From Deltaproteobacteria bacterium (lineage in GTDB: Bacteria; Desulfobacterota; Desulfobacteria; Desulfobacterales; B30-G6): 28,074 nucleotides of DNA. The notes under the pieces were generated by a model. The model was not told the DNA's origin. It worked only from the letters and a program-made list of their open reading frames with translations, and made no database searches. Positions 1 through 8,773 of this stretch are shown here, piece by piece; the stretch's first letter is position 1; every line of letters begins with the position of its first letter. The stretch is taken from the NCBI GenBank assembly GCA_019313725.1, contig JAFDAT010000010.1, positions 1 through 28,074 on the forward strand, read 5' to 3'. Both the position numbers and the translations under genes were made by a program.

Positions 1-114
1 AACTTTAGATCACTTATAATTTTAGATCACTTGACACTTTAAATTATTTATTTTGGCAGAGCCTAATGGCTCTGACCTGGCCCAAAGGACCAGGTTTTTA
101 ATGCTGGAATAAAT
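1..114 (+). repeat. Dispersed intergenic repeat, copy 1, with two-hairpin core
   Basis: The left part holds two near-identical words (3-15 and 20-32, core TTTAGATCACTT). The right part (55-114) is a 60-base core that reappears at 25643-25702 with 4 differences. In this copy the core forms a perfect 7-bp hairpin (57-63 with 68-74, loop TAAT). A second, 6-bp hairpin follows (75-80 with 90-95) and runs into a T tract at 95-99. The element ends about 40 bases before the start of the symporter/kinase gene. The second hairpin plus T tract resembles an intrinsic terminator or attenuator. The element may continue left of the window. Function unknown. Confidence 0.75.
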
Positions 115-152
115 ATTGCCGGTGCAGGAAAAATAGCGTTGCTGGATATGCC

Positions 153-2846
153 ATGCTAAAAATCGAGACAGTCATTTTCTTTTCTTTCGCCTACATCGGC
201 CTGTTGTTTGCCATTGCCTATTACGGGGACAGACGGGCGCATTCAGGCCGAAGTATCACCAGCAACCCCTATATATATGCACTCTCCATGGCCGTTTACT
301 GCACGGCCTGGACTTTTTACGGCAGTGTCGGACGCGCGGTTGCAACAGTTCCTAGTTTTCTGATAATCTATATCGGTCCCACCCTTATGATCGCTCTGGG
401 ATGGTTCGTGCTCAGGAAAATCATCCGTATCAGCAAAACTCAGCACATCACCTCCATCGCCGATTTTATCGCCTCGCGGTACGGAAAAAGCTCCACCCTG
501 GGAGGGGTCGTATCCATCATCGCCGTTATCGGCATCATCCCCTATATATCCCTTCAGTTGAAGGCTATTTCAACAAGTTTTCACCTGATGATCGGCCAAC
601 CGGAAGCGCTGGGAAAGGTGGCCATTTTAAATGACAACGCATTTTATATTGCGTTAATTTTGGCAGTGTTTTCGGTCCTGTTCGGCAGCCGACACCTCGA
701 TGTGACCGAGAGGCACGAAGGGCTTGTCGCCGCAATAGCATTTGAATCCGTCGTCAAGCTGGCGGCGTTTCTGGCGGTGGGCATATTTGTCACCTACGGA
801 ATACACAATGGCATTCGCGACCTCGTTCAACAGGCCAAAGATGTGCCCCAACTGGAAAACCTGTTTACCCTGCCCGCCGAACCGGGTGCTTATACGAATT
901 GGGCCTTTCAGGTTTTTGTCTCCATGATGGCCATTCTTTTCCTGCCCAGGCAGTACCAGATGGCCGTTGTCGAAAATGTTAACGAAAAACACCTGAACAA
1001 GGCTATCTGGCTCTTTCCCCTGTACCTGATGGCCATCAATGTATTTGTACTTCCGGTTGCCATAGCGGGAGTGCTGCATTTTCCCGGCACTCCCGTGGAC
1101 CCGGATACGTTTGTTTTAAAGCTGCCCATGGCAGAGCATAAATTCGCCCTGGCCCTTTTTGTCTTTTTGGGCGGCATGTCTGCAGCAACCGGTATGGTCA
1201 TTGTCGCTACCATCTCGCTTTCGACCATGATATGCAACGATCTGGTAATGCCTATTCTGCTGAGACTGAACTTTCTGAAAATGGCCCAGAAAGGCGATCT
1301 CAGCAACATACTCTTAAGGATACGCTGGGGCAGTATCGTCCTGGTACTGCTGTTGGGATATGTCTATTTTCGATTTATTGGCGAATTTTATTCACTGGTC
1401 TCCATCGGCCTTATCTCCTTTGTCGCCGTGGCCCAGTTTGCACCGGCGATCATCGGCGGCATTTTCTGGAAAGGCGCCACACGTGCAGGCGCTCTCAGCG
1501 GGCTTGTCGCCGGCTTCTGTATCTGGATCTATACCCTTTTCCTTCCTCATCTCACCCAGGGAGGCGTTCTGCCGGACAGCTTCATAACCCAGGGTCCGTT
1601 CAACATCATGCTTTTAAAACCCTACCAACTCTTCGGCCTGACAGGTATCGACCAGATTGCCCATGCCACTTTCTGGAGTATGTTCTTCAATATCGGTGCT
1701 TACATTGGTGTCTCTCTGTTCACCCGCCCCACAGGCATAGAATACACCCAGGCCGCCCTGTTTGTGGATATCTTCAAACGCCCCGGCGATCCAAAGGAAA
1801 CGTTGTACTTGCAAGGCACCGCATCCCTCCCAGACCTTAAATCGATGTTGGGACGTTTTCTGGGCAAACATCGTGCCGAGGTCGCCTTGACGTTGTACCG
1901 GCAAACATCGGCTGGGGGCAAGGCGGATGACCTGACTGCCGACCCGGGTCTTCTCGCCCATGCGGAAAAATTGTTGGCCGGCGCCATTGGATCGGCTTCG
2001 GCAAGGGTCATGGTCAAGACGATTCTAAAGGAAGAGCCGCCCGGCATCGACGAGGTCATGGATATTCTCGATGAAACCAGGCAAGCCATAGCACACAGCC
2101 ATGAACTGGAGATAACCACCGCCGAGCTTAAAAAGGCCAATGAGCGTCTGAAAGAACTGGACCGGCTGAAAGACGACTTCATTTCCACGGTAACCCACGA
2201 ACTGAAAACACCGCTCACTTCAGTGCGATCGCTCACGGAAATCCTGTACGACCATCCTGAAATCGATGCGGCCCGCAGAAAAAATTTTTTAAACATCATT
2301 GTCAAAGAGAGCGAACGCCTGACACGCTTGATCACCCAGGTGTTGAGCTTCCAAAAAATCGATGCCGGCGGTATGGACTGGAATATGGAGCGACTGAGCA
2401 TGGCCCGCATCATCCGGGACTCCATCGCGTCCTCCCAACAATTGATCCAGGAGAAAAAAATCCGTCTGACCACGGATATTGATGAGATGACCCCTGAAAT
2501 CGAAGGCGATCGTGACCGCTTAATGCAGGTGATGATGAATCTTATATTCAATGCCGTAAAGTTTTGCGACCCTGAAAATGGTCATATATCAATTACCTTG
2601 CAAGTTCAGCGACACTACCTGCTGGCTTCGGTCATCGACAACGGCATCGGCATAAAAAAAGAAGATCAGTTGGAAATATTTGAAAAATTCAAACAAGTTA
2701 AAAAAGATGGTCAAGGGCGTCCTTCCGGAACGGGTCTGGGATTGTCGATCACTAAAAAAATCGTTGAACACCACAAAGGCCGTCTTTGGGTGGAGAGCAA
2801 ATTAGGTCAGGGATCGGCCTTCAAATTCAATTTGCCGTATGCATGA
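153..2846 (+). CDS. Hybrid sodium:solute symporter / sensor histidine kinase (CbrA/CrbS-like)
   Basis: The 897-residue protein begins with a long multi-helix SLC5/SSS symporter-like region (about residues 1-540). A STAC-like linker (about 545-650) and a short coiled coil (about 650-675) follow. The C-terminus is a complete kinase core: H-box with phospho-acceptor His682 in VTHELKTP, N-box Asn796/Asn800, G1 box DNGIGI at 829-834 and G2 box GTGLGL at 859-864. No PAS domain is evident between linker and kinase. Family members (CbrA, CrbS, MctS) sense or transport small solutes and phosphorylate a response regulator at the inner membrane. The gene converges with the exonuclease-fusion gene (5-base gap) and lies in the same locus as acs and a symporter, so an acetate or related carboxylate signal is inferred. 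The likely partner is the receiver at 5051-5419. The ATG has no strong Shine-Dalgarno sequence, but no better in-frame start is visible. Confidence 0.92.
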   Translation: MLKIETVIFFSFAYIGLLFAIAYYGDRRAHSGRSITSNPYIYALSMAVYCTAWTFYGSVGRAVATVPSFLIIYIGPTLMIALGWFVLRKIIRISKTQHITSIADFIASRYGKSSTLGGVVSIIAVIGIIPYISLQLKAISTSFHLMIGQPEALGKVAILNDNAFYIALILAVFSVLFGSRHLDVTERHEGLVAAIAFESVVKLAAFLAVGIFVTYGIHNGIRDLVQQAKDVPQLENLFTLPAEPGAYTNWAFQVFVSMMAILFLPRQYQMAVVENVNEKHLNKAIWLFPLYLMAINVFVLPVAIAGVLHFPGTPVDPDTFVLKLPMAEHKFALALFVFLGGMSAATGMVIVATISLSTMICNDLVMPILLRLNFLKMAQKGDLSNILLRIRWGSIVLVLLLGYVYFRFIGEFYSLVSIGLISFVAVAQFAPAIIGGIFWKGATRAGALSGLVAGFCIWIYTLFLPHLTQGGVLPDSFITQGPFNIMLLKPYQLFGLTGIDQIAHATFWSMFFNIGAYIGVSLFTRPTGIEYTQAALFVDIFKRPGDPKETLYLQGTASLPDLKSMLGRFLGKHRAEVALTLYRQTSAGGKADDLTADPGLLAHAEKLLAGAIGSASARVMVKTILKEEPPGIDEVMDILDETRQAIAHSHELEITTAELKKANERLKELDRLKDDFISTVTHELKTPLTSVRSLTEILYDHPEIDAARRKNFLNIIVKESERLTRLITQVLSFQKIDAGGMDWNMERLSMARIIRDSIASSQQLIQEKKIRLTTDIDEMTPEIEGDRDRLMQVMMNLIFNAVKFCDPENGHISITLQVQRHYLLASVIDNGIGIKKEDQLEIFEKFKQVKKDGQGRPSGTGLGLSITKKIVEHHKGRLWVESKLGQGSAFKFNLPYA

Positions 2847-2851
2847 ATTCA

Positions 2852-5047
2852 TCAGAACTTAAACCGTGCATAATAGGATTTCTGCGATGCATCCCGAGCT
2901 TCTTTCAAAGTATAAATCCCTATATTCCCCAGCAACGGGATCATTTTCAAAAATAAGGTAGCCGTTGTTGTGGCATCCCCCATGGCAGTGTGCCGCCCGA
3001 GGACTTCCACCCCCAGTCGCCCGGCAATATCGCTCAGGTTATGACTTTTATGTTCGGGGTGAATTACGTCGGAGAGCAGCAGCGTATCCAGCACCGGGTT
3101 AATGAATTTGATTCCGGTTTTAGCCTCGCAGGTCTGCAGCATGCGCATGTCAAAAGCGGCATTGTGCGCCACCAGGATGGTGTTGGTCACAAACTGGTGA
3201 AACATGGGCAGGACTTTGTCGATGCCTGGTTTGAAACGCACCATGTCCGTTTTGATACCATGAATTTTTGTGGTTTCGGCCGGTATGTCCCGCTCCGGGT
3301 TGACCAACGCATCAAAGCACTCTTCTTTTAACATGCGCAGCTTTATGATGCGTACGGCGCCGATGGATATGATCCGATCTACGCCGGGGTTCAGACCTGT
3401 GGTTTCCGTGTCGAACACGGTAAAAGGCAAATCCGCCAGCAGGCAGTCGTCCAAGTCCGGATGTTGGCCCTGCTGATGGAACAGATCAAAATTGTAGAAT
3501 TCCGGCCGGTCTTCCGGTAAAACAGTCACTTGCCTGGCCGTATCTTGTGGATAGGATTTATATGCCGGAAGATACAGACGCAGGCAGGAACGGATTTTGG
3601 TTTCCCGGTCGCAATACGGCCAGATTTCAGCCTCATGGTGATCGAGAACTTCTTTAAGATACAGGGGCAACCCCTCCCTTCCAATATGCAGTTCCTGGTT
3701 TTCCCATGTTCTCATCTGCTCAAGTTTGAGTGCCTGGCCTTCCCAAGAGATGTCGATATGCACAAAGCTGTCACTTGTTGAGAAACTGCAGAAAAATTCA
3801 ACCGCTCCAATTATTTTGATGATGCGATCTATCAGGAATAAAAGTATCAATACCATGGAATAGGAGTCGACCCTGATCCATTCGTTGCCTTTGCCTTTTT
3901 CTAACGTCAAGGCGACATTCAAAACGTTGATCGCTTTTTTTCTGAAAGCTTCGACCAGATCGGAGGCTGAGACCGGCACAAGGGGCCATTGCTTTCTATC
4001 CTGATGGAATGCCTCTCCGGCTTCACGCTGTATCACGTGAACCAAGGCGGTTGATTCGTTTTGGATTATCTTGGTTAGACGTTCGTACCTGACCGGATCC
4101 ATTTCCGGATATTCCTGCATGATGCCGATGGCGGATTTTATGCTGGCAGCCGAGCGGCGTATTCTATCCTGAAATGAATGCAAGAGAAATTCAGTGCGGG
4201 ATTCTGTTCTCAACGCCTGCGTGATGTCGTGAAAAATTATGATGAAGCCTGAAAATTTCCTGCGGGTCGTCAGAATCGGTACGGTTTCCGCCCGCAGCAG
4301 CCTGTTTCCTTTGGCGGTCAAAACAAAGCTTGAGACGACTTCCGCATCGTGTCGATGTAGGCGTTTGTGCATTTCATCCAAAGCATGTCGAATGACGTGC
4401 TTATCGATCAGTTCAAAGATGGAGCGTCCGATTCCCAGAAATCTTTTTTCTTCAAAAGTGAAAGCGGGATCGCCATTGGCGGTACTGTTGCCGGCCTTAT
4501 CGATCTGAACAATCTGTTCATTGAAAAAACGTTTGGCCTGGGTGTTGTAAAGAATGACCTGCCCTTCCCGGTTGCAGATGAGGACCGCTTCCGGCAACTC
4601 GGCCATGATGGCTGCGAGAATATTTTTTTCTTTCTCCGACTCGGCCATGGCGCTGTTGATTTGTTTGGAAACATTATTTTTAAGGGTTTCATATCGTTCG
4701 GCACCGGTATTGATCTGGTCCACCAGGTGCTTGATATCCCGGCTACCCTCAATGGTGATGCGGTGAGATGGGTTGGCGGAGTAGATCAGTTCGACCTCTT
4801 CCGAAAGGCTGTTTATGGGAATGATGTATCCCCGAAACACCCACTCGATCAGAATACCGAACCCGGCAAAGAGCAGAAAACCGGCTGTAAGAATGAAGAG
4901 TGCATACTGGGAAAATACGTTTCCGAGGAGTTGTTTTTCAGGTGGTGACAGCTGTTGCCAGAGAAAAATGGTTACGATTATAATAATCAGCGCGCCGGAA
5001 ACTGCGTAAATACCGGCAAACCAGCCAAACTTTTGCTTTGATTTCAT
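2852..5047 (-). CDS. Membrane PAS sensor with degenerate histidine-kinase core fused to DEDDh 3'-5' exonuclease
   Basis: The 731-residue protein has two N-terminal membrane segments (about 8-30 and 47-70), a HAMP-like linker (71-125) and a PAS-like domain (about 140-280). Next come a DHp-like helical pair (283-340) and an ATPase-like region (360-496), then a DnaQ/polymerase III epsilon-type exonuclease domain (540-705). In the kinase region the H-box His is missing: the matching helix reads HSFQDRIRRSA and lacks the usual HELRTP context. The N-box and glycine boxes are not recognisable either, so phosphotransfer looks lost. The exonuclease residues are complete: Asp546 and Glu548 in FDTETTG, Asp633 in HNAAFD, His686 and Asp691 in RHTAMGD. 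The start ATG lies three bases after the receiver gene's stop, which implies co-expression. Inference: a membrane-anchored nuclease gated by a ligand or by the receiver. Substrate and biological role are unknown; a repair or replication role is less likely given the membrane tether. Confidence 0.9.
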   Translation of the reverse strand: MKSKQKFGWFAGIYAVSGALIIIIVTIFLWQQLSPPEKQLLGNVFSQYALFILTAGFLLFAGFGILIEWVFRGYIIPINSLSEEVELIYSANPSHRITIEGSRDIKHLVDQINTGAERYETLKNNVSKQINSAMAESEKEKNILAAIMAELPEAVLICNREGQVILYNTQAKRFFNEQIVQIDKAGNSTANGDPAFTFEEKRFLGIGRSIFELIDKHVIRHALDEMHKRLHRHDAEVVSSFVLTAKGNRLLRAETVPILTTRRKFSGFIIIFHDITQALRTESRTEFLLHSFQDRIRRSAASIKSAIGIMQEYPEMDPVRYERLTKIIQNESTALVHVIQREAGEAFHQDRKQWPLVPVSASDLVEAFRKKAINVLNVALTLEKGKGNEWIRVDSYSMVLILLFLIDRIIKIIGAVEFFCSFSTSDSFVHIDISWEGQALKLEQMRTWENQELHIGREGLPLYLKEVLDHHEAEIWPYCDRETKIRSCLRLYLPAYKSYPQDTARQVTVLPEDRPEFYNFDLFHQQGQHPDLDDCLLADLPFTVFDTETTGLNPGVDRIISIGAVRIIKLRMLKEECFDALVNPERDIPAETTKIHGIKTDMVRFKPGIDKVLPMFHQFVTNTILVAHNAAFDMRMLQTCEAKTGIKFINPVLDTLLLSDVIHPEHKSHNLSDIAGRLGVEVLGRHTAMGDATTTATLFLKMIPLLGNIGIYTLKEARDASQKSYYARFKF

Positions 5048-5050
5048 CTT

Positions 5051-5419
5051 TTATGCTTCGAGAAGCTTTTTGACGCATTCTACAATTTGCTTGTTTGAAA
5101 AGGGCTTGGTAATATACGCATCCGCGCCCAAGACCATTCCCTTGGCAATATCAACATCGCGTCCTTTGGCTGTCAAGAAGATTATCTTTATCGCTTTCCA
5201 CTCGGGATTGAGTTTGATGATTTCGCACACCTCAAAACCATCGATACCCGGAAGCATGATATCAAGAAGAACAAGTGCGGGGTTGTATTTTGAGACCGCT
5301 TCAAGTGCCTCCTCGCCGCTCTGGGCCACGATCACGTCATGGCCGTTCTGTTCCATAAGGAATTGAAGCGGGACGACAATGTTGGGGTCATCGTCGACAA
5401 TCAGTATTTTCCGGGACAT
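5051..5419 (-). CDS. Stand-alone response regulator receiver (CheY-like)
   Basis: The 122-residue protein is a single receiver domain. Acidic residues Asp9-Asp11 bind Mg2+, Asp53 in LLDIMLPG is the phospho-acceptor, Thr83 is the switch residue and Lys105 in TKPF completes the active site. There is no DNA-binding or enzymatic output domain; the protein ends just after helix alpha-5. Only three bases separate its stop codon from the start of the PAS/exonuclease gene downstream. It is the only receiver in the window and the natural partner of the symporter/kinase at 153-2846. Related acetate switches such as CrbR use a receiver plus HTH, so here the output probably passes through protein contact, possibly with the adjacent pseudokinase-exonuclease. 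That last step is inference. Confidence 0.95.
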   Translation of the reverse strand: MSRKILIVDDDPNIVVPLQFLMEQNGHDVIVAQSGEEALEAVSKYNPALVLLDIMLPGIDGFEVCEIIKLNPEWKAIKIIFLTAKGRDVDIAKGMVLGADAYITKPFSNKQIVECVKKLLEA

Positions 5420-5515
5420 AAAATGGCCTGTTTAATCTATGGTCTAATCCTCCGCGGCCTGCCGCTGAGAGATTTCATTTTTTGGATTAATGGGTGAAAC
5501 AAATATATGCAAAGG

Positions 5516-6064
5516 CTATGGTACCGCTTTTGAAACGCCAAACACGGAAAAAAGCATTATCAGCAGAAGACTCTGCACAAAAAAAGATAGCAGCCAGGTG
5601 CCTGCACACAATAAGATCGCCTTGCCGGTATGGGGCAGTTTAAAAGCCTGCTTGATGCCGATTACACTGGCGACAATACTCCAAACCGCGGTGACGATGA
5701 AGACAATGCCGGTTACCGGAGGGATCACGCCCAGCAAGCGTAGGACACCAGGGGCGTTGGCAAATGCCATCACCCGCATGATGGTCTTGCGATCCACTTT
5801 GGCGGCAGCAGTACCCCGTAACAGGTAGGTGCTGATGAAATAGAGGGTGAAAGCCCATAAGTACCAGGCGAAAAATGTTGTCAAAAGGCAGATGTTGACG
5901 GCGGTAGCGCCTGCCCGGCTGAACATGCCAAAACCGGTGGCCATGGCAAATATGGCCACGACCCAGACCGATTGTCCCTGGGTTGTCGGATCATTTAAAA
6001 GTTCTTCAAACAACGAAGCGTCCAACTTTGCAGCTCTGATCATGCGGGAAACAAGTGTGTTCAT
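5516..6064 (-). CDS. Yip1-domain integral membrane protein
   Basis: The 182-residue protein has a short polar N-terminus (about 1-28) followed by about five hydrophobic segments, typical of the bacterial Yip1/YIF1 family. The segment FANAPGVLRLLGVIPP (about 102-117) resembles the characteristic loop of that family. The ATG is preceded by AGAGG at a good distance. The gene lies between the TPR lipoprotein and the receiver gene on the same strand, with 64- and 96-base gaps, so it probably belongs to their transcription unit. Bacterial Yip1 proteins have no firm biochemical role. Membrane organisation or support of the neighbouring sensor is a guess. Confidence 0.8.
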   Translation of the reverse strand: MNTLVSRMIRAAKLDASLFEELLNDPTTQGQSVWVVAIFAMATGFGMFSRAGATAVNICLLTTFFAWYLWAFTLYFISTYLLRGTAAAKVDRKTIMRVMAFANAPGVLRLLGVIPPVTGIVFIVTAVWSIVASVIGIKQAFKLPHTGKAILLCAGTWLLSFFVQSLLLIMLFSVFGVSKAVP

Positions 6065-6128
6065 GAAAGCCTCTATGCTGGATTCGTCAATAGCAAGAAA
6101 AGATCGTAGAGCGAGGATAAATAAAAGT

Positions 6129-6611
6129 TCAAGATTTGACCTGGGTTTTCAAATATTCTAGATGTCGCCGAATACCCTTGTCAGTATTCGGTTCATTGCT
6201 GAAAAGGCGCTTGACGAAACCAGGAGGGTTATCGATTTTAGGGTCCAGTTCCAGAGCCTTTTCATAATCCGCGATGGCTTTTTTGTACTGCCCCAGATGA
6301 CTGTAAGCCGATCCCCGATTGGCATAACTGTTCGCCAGTTGCGGATCGATTTCAATGGCCCGGTTATAGTCCGGAAGGGATGCCTCATAACGATCAAGAC
6401 TGGAGAGAGCATTGGCTCGTCCCAGGTAACCATCGGCCTTGGTCGGGTCGATTTTGATGGCGCGATTGAAATTACCAAGCGCCTTCTGCGGCTTGTTTAG
6501 ATTAAGGTTGGAAACACCATCCAAAACCGCATTTTTATAATCCGACACAGTGATACCGCATCCCGCAAGCACAAAGATTAAAAGCGTCGGTATTAAAAGC
6601 AATCGTTTCAT
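6129..6611 (-). CDS. TPR-repeat lipoprotein
   Basis: The 160-residue protein starts with a lipoprotein signal peptide ending in the lipobox LAGC, with Cys18 as the lipidation site. At least three tetratricopeptide repeats follow (about residues 32-135), each with the A..NRA....P pattern and ending in IDP or LDP. The product should be anchored to the periplasmic face of a membrane and act as a protein-interaction scaffold. It is the first gene of the minus-strand set that leads to the Yip1, receiver and exonuclease-fusion genes. The hairpin at 6649-6676 separates it from the symporter gene upstream. No strong Shine-Dalgarno sequence is visible. The partner is unknown. Confidence 0.85.
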   Translation of the reverse strand: MKRLLLIPTLLIFVLAGCGITVSDYKNAVLDGVSNLNLNKPQKALGNFNRAIKIDPTKADGYLGRANALSSLDRYEASLPDYNRAIEIDPQLANSYANRGSAYSHLGQYKKAIADYEKALELDPKIDNPPGFVKRLFSNEPNTDKGIRRHLEYLKTQVKS

Positions 6612-6648
6612 TATAGCTTAAGAACCGGGTTACGGGTTAATAAATTGG

Positions 6649-6676
6649 GACGAGGAGGCCCAAAGGCCTCCTCGTC
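6649..6676 (-). terminator. Intrinsic terminator-like hairpin downstream of the symporter gene
   Basis: A perfect 12-bp stem (6649-6660 with 6665-6676) closes a four-base loop, 44 bases after the symporter stop codon. On the minus strand it is followed by CCAATTTATT, a weak U tract. On the plus strand it is followed by a pyrimidine-rich run, so it may act in both directions. It separates the tetR-acs-symporter unit from the TPR lipoprotein unit. Confidence 0.7.
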
Positions 6677-6719
6677 TCTTTCGTTGTTAACAAATTAAGC
6701 GGGGCAATGCAACAAGATA

Positions 6720-8735
6720 CTATACTCCGGACTGCCCACGCGAGGATCCCTCGACAACCACCTCGTCATCGTCATAAATATCGTGTTTCAGAACCTCGAC
6801 CTCACCTCTGATATTGGTCGACATTTCCAGCTTGTAAGCCAGAAACCACATCATACCGATACCCAGTATCCACCAGATGATTTGCCAGATCCAGATGGAT
6901 GGCATGCCGTTGAACCAGGTGGCCGGCGCCAGGGGATCGCCGAAAATGGTGTTGCCGATCACACAGAAAGGTCCGATGGCAAACATAAACCAGACGAGCG
7001 TGATGATCCAGCCGACTTTAATGAGAGGTCGCTTGTCCTCCGGCAGGCTGGCATATTCCCGGATGAACGTGTGATATTCCATACGGCGATCAAATTCCTT
7101 CTTTTCCGGCTGGGTAAAAAAGCTTATCAGAATGGCCACCGGCAGGTTGAAAAGGATACCCCATCCCGCGCAGTGAATCGTCAAGGGATAAGCCCCCCAG
7201 GGAAGGCCGAACTTAAATTTGAAGGTCAGCGTTACCGCAATGATGCCGCAGATCAGGCCGGTGACGACACCTTGGCGCGTCAGCCAGGGCCAGTAAAGGG
7301 TGCCGATCAGGGCCGGGTACATCATGAACCCGTAAGACACGGCCAGTCCGCCAAGCATGACGATGGCGCCCGGTACGATGGAGGCGAAGATCAGGGCCGA
7401 TCCGACCACAATCAATACGTTAATCCGGCCCACGAAGACTTGCCCGGTTTCGGTCATGTCCTTTTTAATGAAGACTTTTACAATATCACGCGTCAGCATG
7501 CCGCTGGCGGTGGAAATATAGGCCGCACCAGTGGATTGCATGGCCGCCAAGGCACAGATAGCCAGCAGGCCCACGGCAAACGGGGCCGTATCCGACAACA
7601 GGTGAATCAGGTACGGCACCAGGTTGGCCTGTTTGCCACCCACAAGATTACCAAGTTGGAGGATGGTTTCCCCACCTCCGGGACTATACAGGCTCATTAC
7701 CCATCCGCCCATGGCTTGCATGCTGGTAAAAATAAACAGGGCAAATCCAATGCCCAGGGTTGAGGCCCACACCTGCTGCAGTGGAAAGGGTTTGGGGTTC
7801 TTGTTGGCGAAGGCCCACATGGAAAATGCCGGCGAGGCATGAATTCCCATCAGAGCAAACATGTAGGTCAGAACCATGATACCGGTCCATACGCCACCCA
7901 CAGCTTTGCCTGCTGACGGCACAAACTGAATCACACCCGGAACGGCCACAAGATGGCTGTAGCCGTCAGCTGTAATTAGAAAAATGGACTTCTTATTGGC
8001 CAGAAAAACTTTGGCCGCCTCCGGATTGGCCCAGGTAGGTACGGCGCTACCTCCACTGTTGATCCAGGCGACAATGTCGCCGAACTTGGACGTCATGGAA
8101 TCCCATCCGCCGGAAAAATTAACCGAAATAAGTCCCAGGGCCACAATCCCCGCCCACAGCAGTATGCACTGGGCCGTGTCCACATAGGCCACAGAACGCA
8201 AACCGCCCAGACCGACATACAGCGCCACCACCGCGGCCAGCATCCACATGCCCACGTTGACCGAAAACAGGCCGTCGGTCAAGATATTAAACAAAACCCC
8301 CGAGGCTCGCAGCTGGATCCCCAGGTAGGGAACGCTGAAAAACAACGCTACGACAACGGTCAGAATACGCATGGACTGGGAGCCGAAATATTGCTGATAC
8401 ATCTCCCCAGGCGTAACGAAGCCGTAGCGTTTTCCCATCAGCCACTGTCGTTTCAGGAAAAGTACGCCGGTGAATGGAATGGTCAGAACATAAAAGGATG
8501 CATATCCATACGGAATCCCGTCCCGCCATATCAAGGCGGGATGGCCCACAAAAGTCCAACCACTGAACGATGTGGCCGTGGCTGCCAGAACAAATACCCA
8601 GATGTTGAGCTCCCTTCCGGCAATGAAGTAGTCTGTGCCTTTTTTGGCCTTTATGTAGCCGGTGACACCGATGGTGATACAGTATCCCCAGTAAAGTAAA
8701 ACGAAAAAGAATAGCCAGTATACATGTGATCCCAT
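6720..8735 (-). CDS. Sodium:solute symporter family protein, probable acetate/monocarboxylate uptake
   Basis: The 671-residue protein has the SSS/SLC5 fold with about 13 membrane segments. Recognisable stretches are YFIAGRELN near the N-terminus and GLGGLRSVAYVD in the middle. I set the start at 8735 because AGGAGG lies eight bases upstream of that ATG. An open frame continues to 8834 but would read through the 8774-8808 hairpin. At 671 residues it is longer than E. coli ActP (about 550). The extra C-terminus (about 570-640) carries two more membrane segments with GMPSIWIWQIIWW, which resembles the small DUF3311 partner subunit of some symporters. The acidic tail ends in DIYDDDEVVVEG. Acs lies directly upstream in the same operon, so acetate or a similar short-chain acid is the inferred substrate. 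Confidence 0.9.
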   Translation of the reverse strand: MGSHVYWLFFFVLLYWGYCITIGVTGYIKAKKGTDYFIAGRELNIWVFVLAATATSFSGWTFVGHPALIWRDGIPYGYASFYVLTIPFTGVLFLKRQWLMGKRYGFVTPGEMYQQYFGSQSMRILTVVVALFFSVPYLGIQLRASGVLFNILTDGLFSVNVGMWMLAAVVALYVGLGGLRSVAYVDTAQCILLWAGIVALGLISVNFSGGWDSMTSKFGDIVAWINSGGSAVPTWANPEAAKVFLANKKSIFLITADGYSHLVAVPGVIQFVPSAGKAVGGVWTGIMVLTYMFALMGIHASPAFSMWAFANKNPKPFPLQQVWASTLGIGFALFIFTSMQAMGGWVMSLYSPGGGETILQLGNLVGGKQANLVPYLIHLLSDTAPFAVGLLAICALAAMQSTGAAYISTASGMLTRDIVKVFIKKDMTETGQVFVGRINVLIVVGSALIFASIVPGAIVMLGGLAVSYGFMMYPALIGTLYWPWLTRQGVVTGLICGIIAVTLTFKFKFGLPWGAYPLTIHCAGWGILFNLPVAILISFFTQPEKKEFDRRMEYHTFIREYASLPEDKRPLIKVGWIITLVWFMFAIGPFCVIGNTIFGDPLAPATWFNGMPSIWIWQIIWWILGIGMMWFLAYKLEMSTNIRGEVEVLKHDIYDDDEVVVEGSSRGQSGV

Positions 8736-8773
8736 TAACCGCCCTCCTTTGCTGATTTTGGTTATTGGTGACA

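Noticed and set aside
31..54. TTGACA at 31-36 with TATTTT at 49-54 as a promoter for the symporter/kinase gene
   Set aside because: Spacing is only 12 bases, and the hexamer is not kept in the second repeat copy. A perfect TATAAT at 15-20 would need a -35 outside the window.
43..114. Two-hairpin repeat as a c-di-GMP-I (GEMM) riboswitch because of GGCAAAGCC-like wording
   Set aside because: The conserved GGCAAACC hairpin, tetraloop and GACGCAAAGCC layout of that aptamer is absent, and copy 2 lies upstream of the likely promoter.
4367..4948. 193-codon plus-strand open frame
   Set aside because: It lies antisense inside the PAS/exonuclease gene, whose protein has clear family motifs; the plus-strand product has none.
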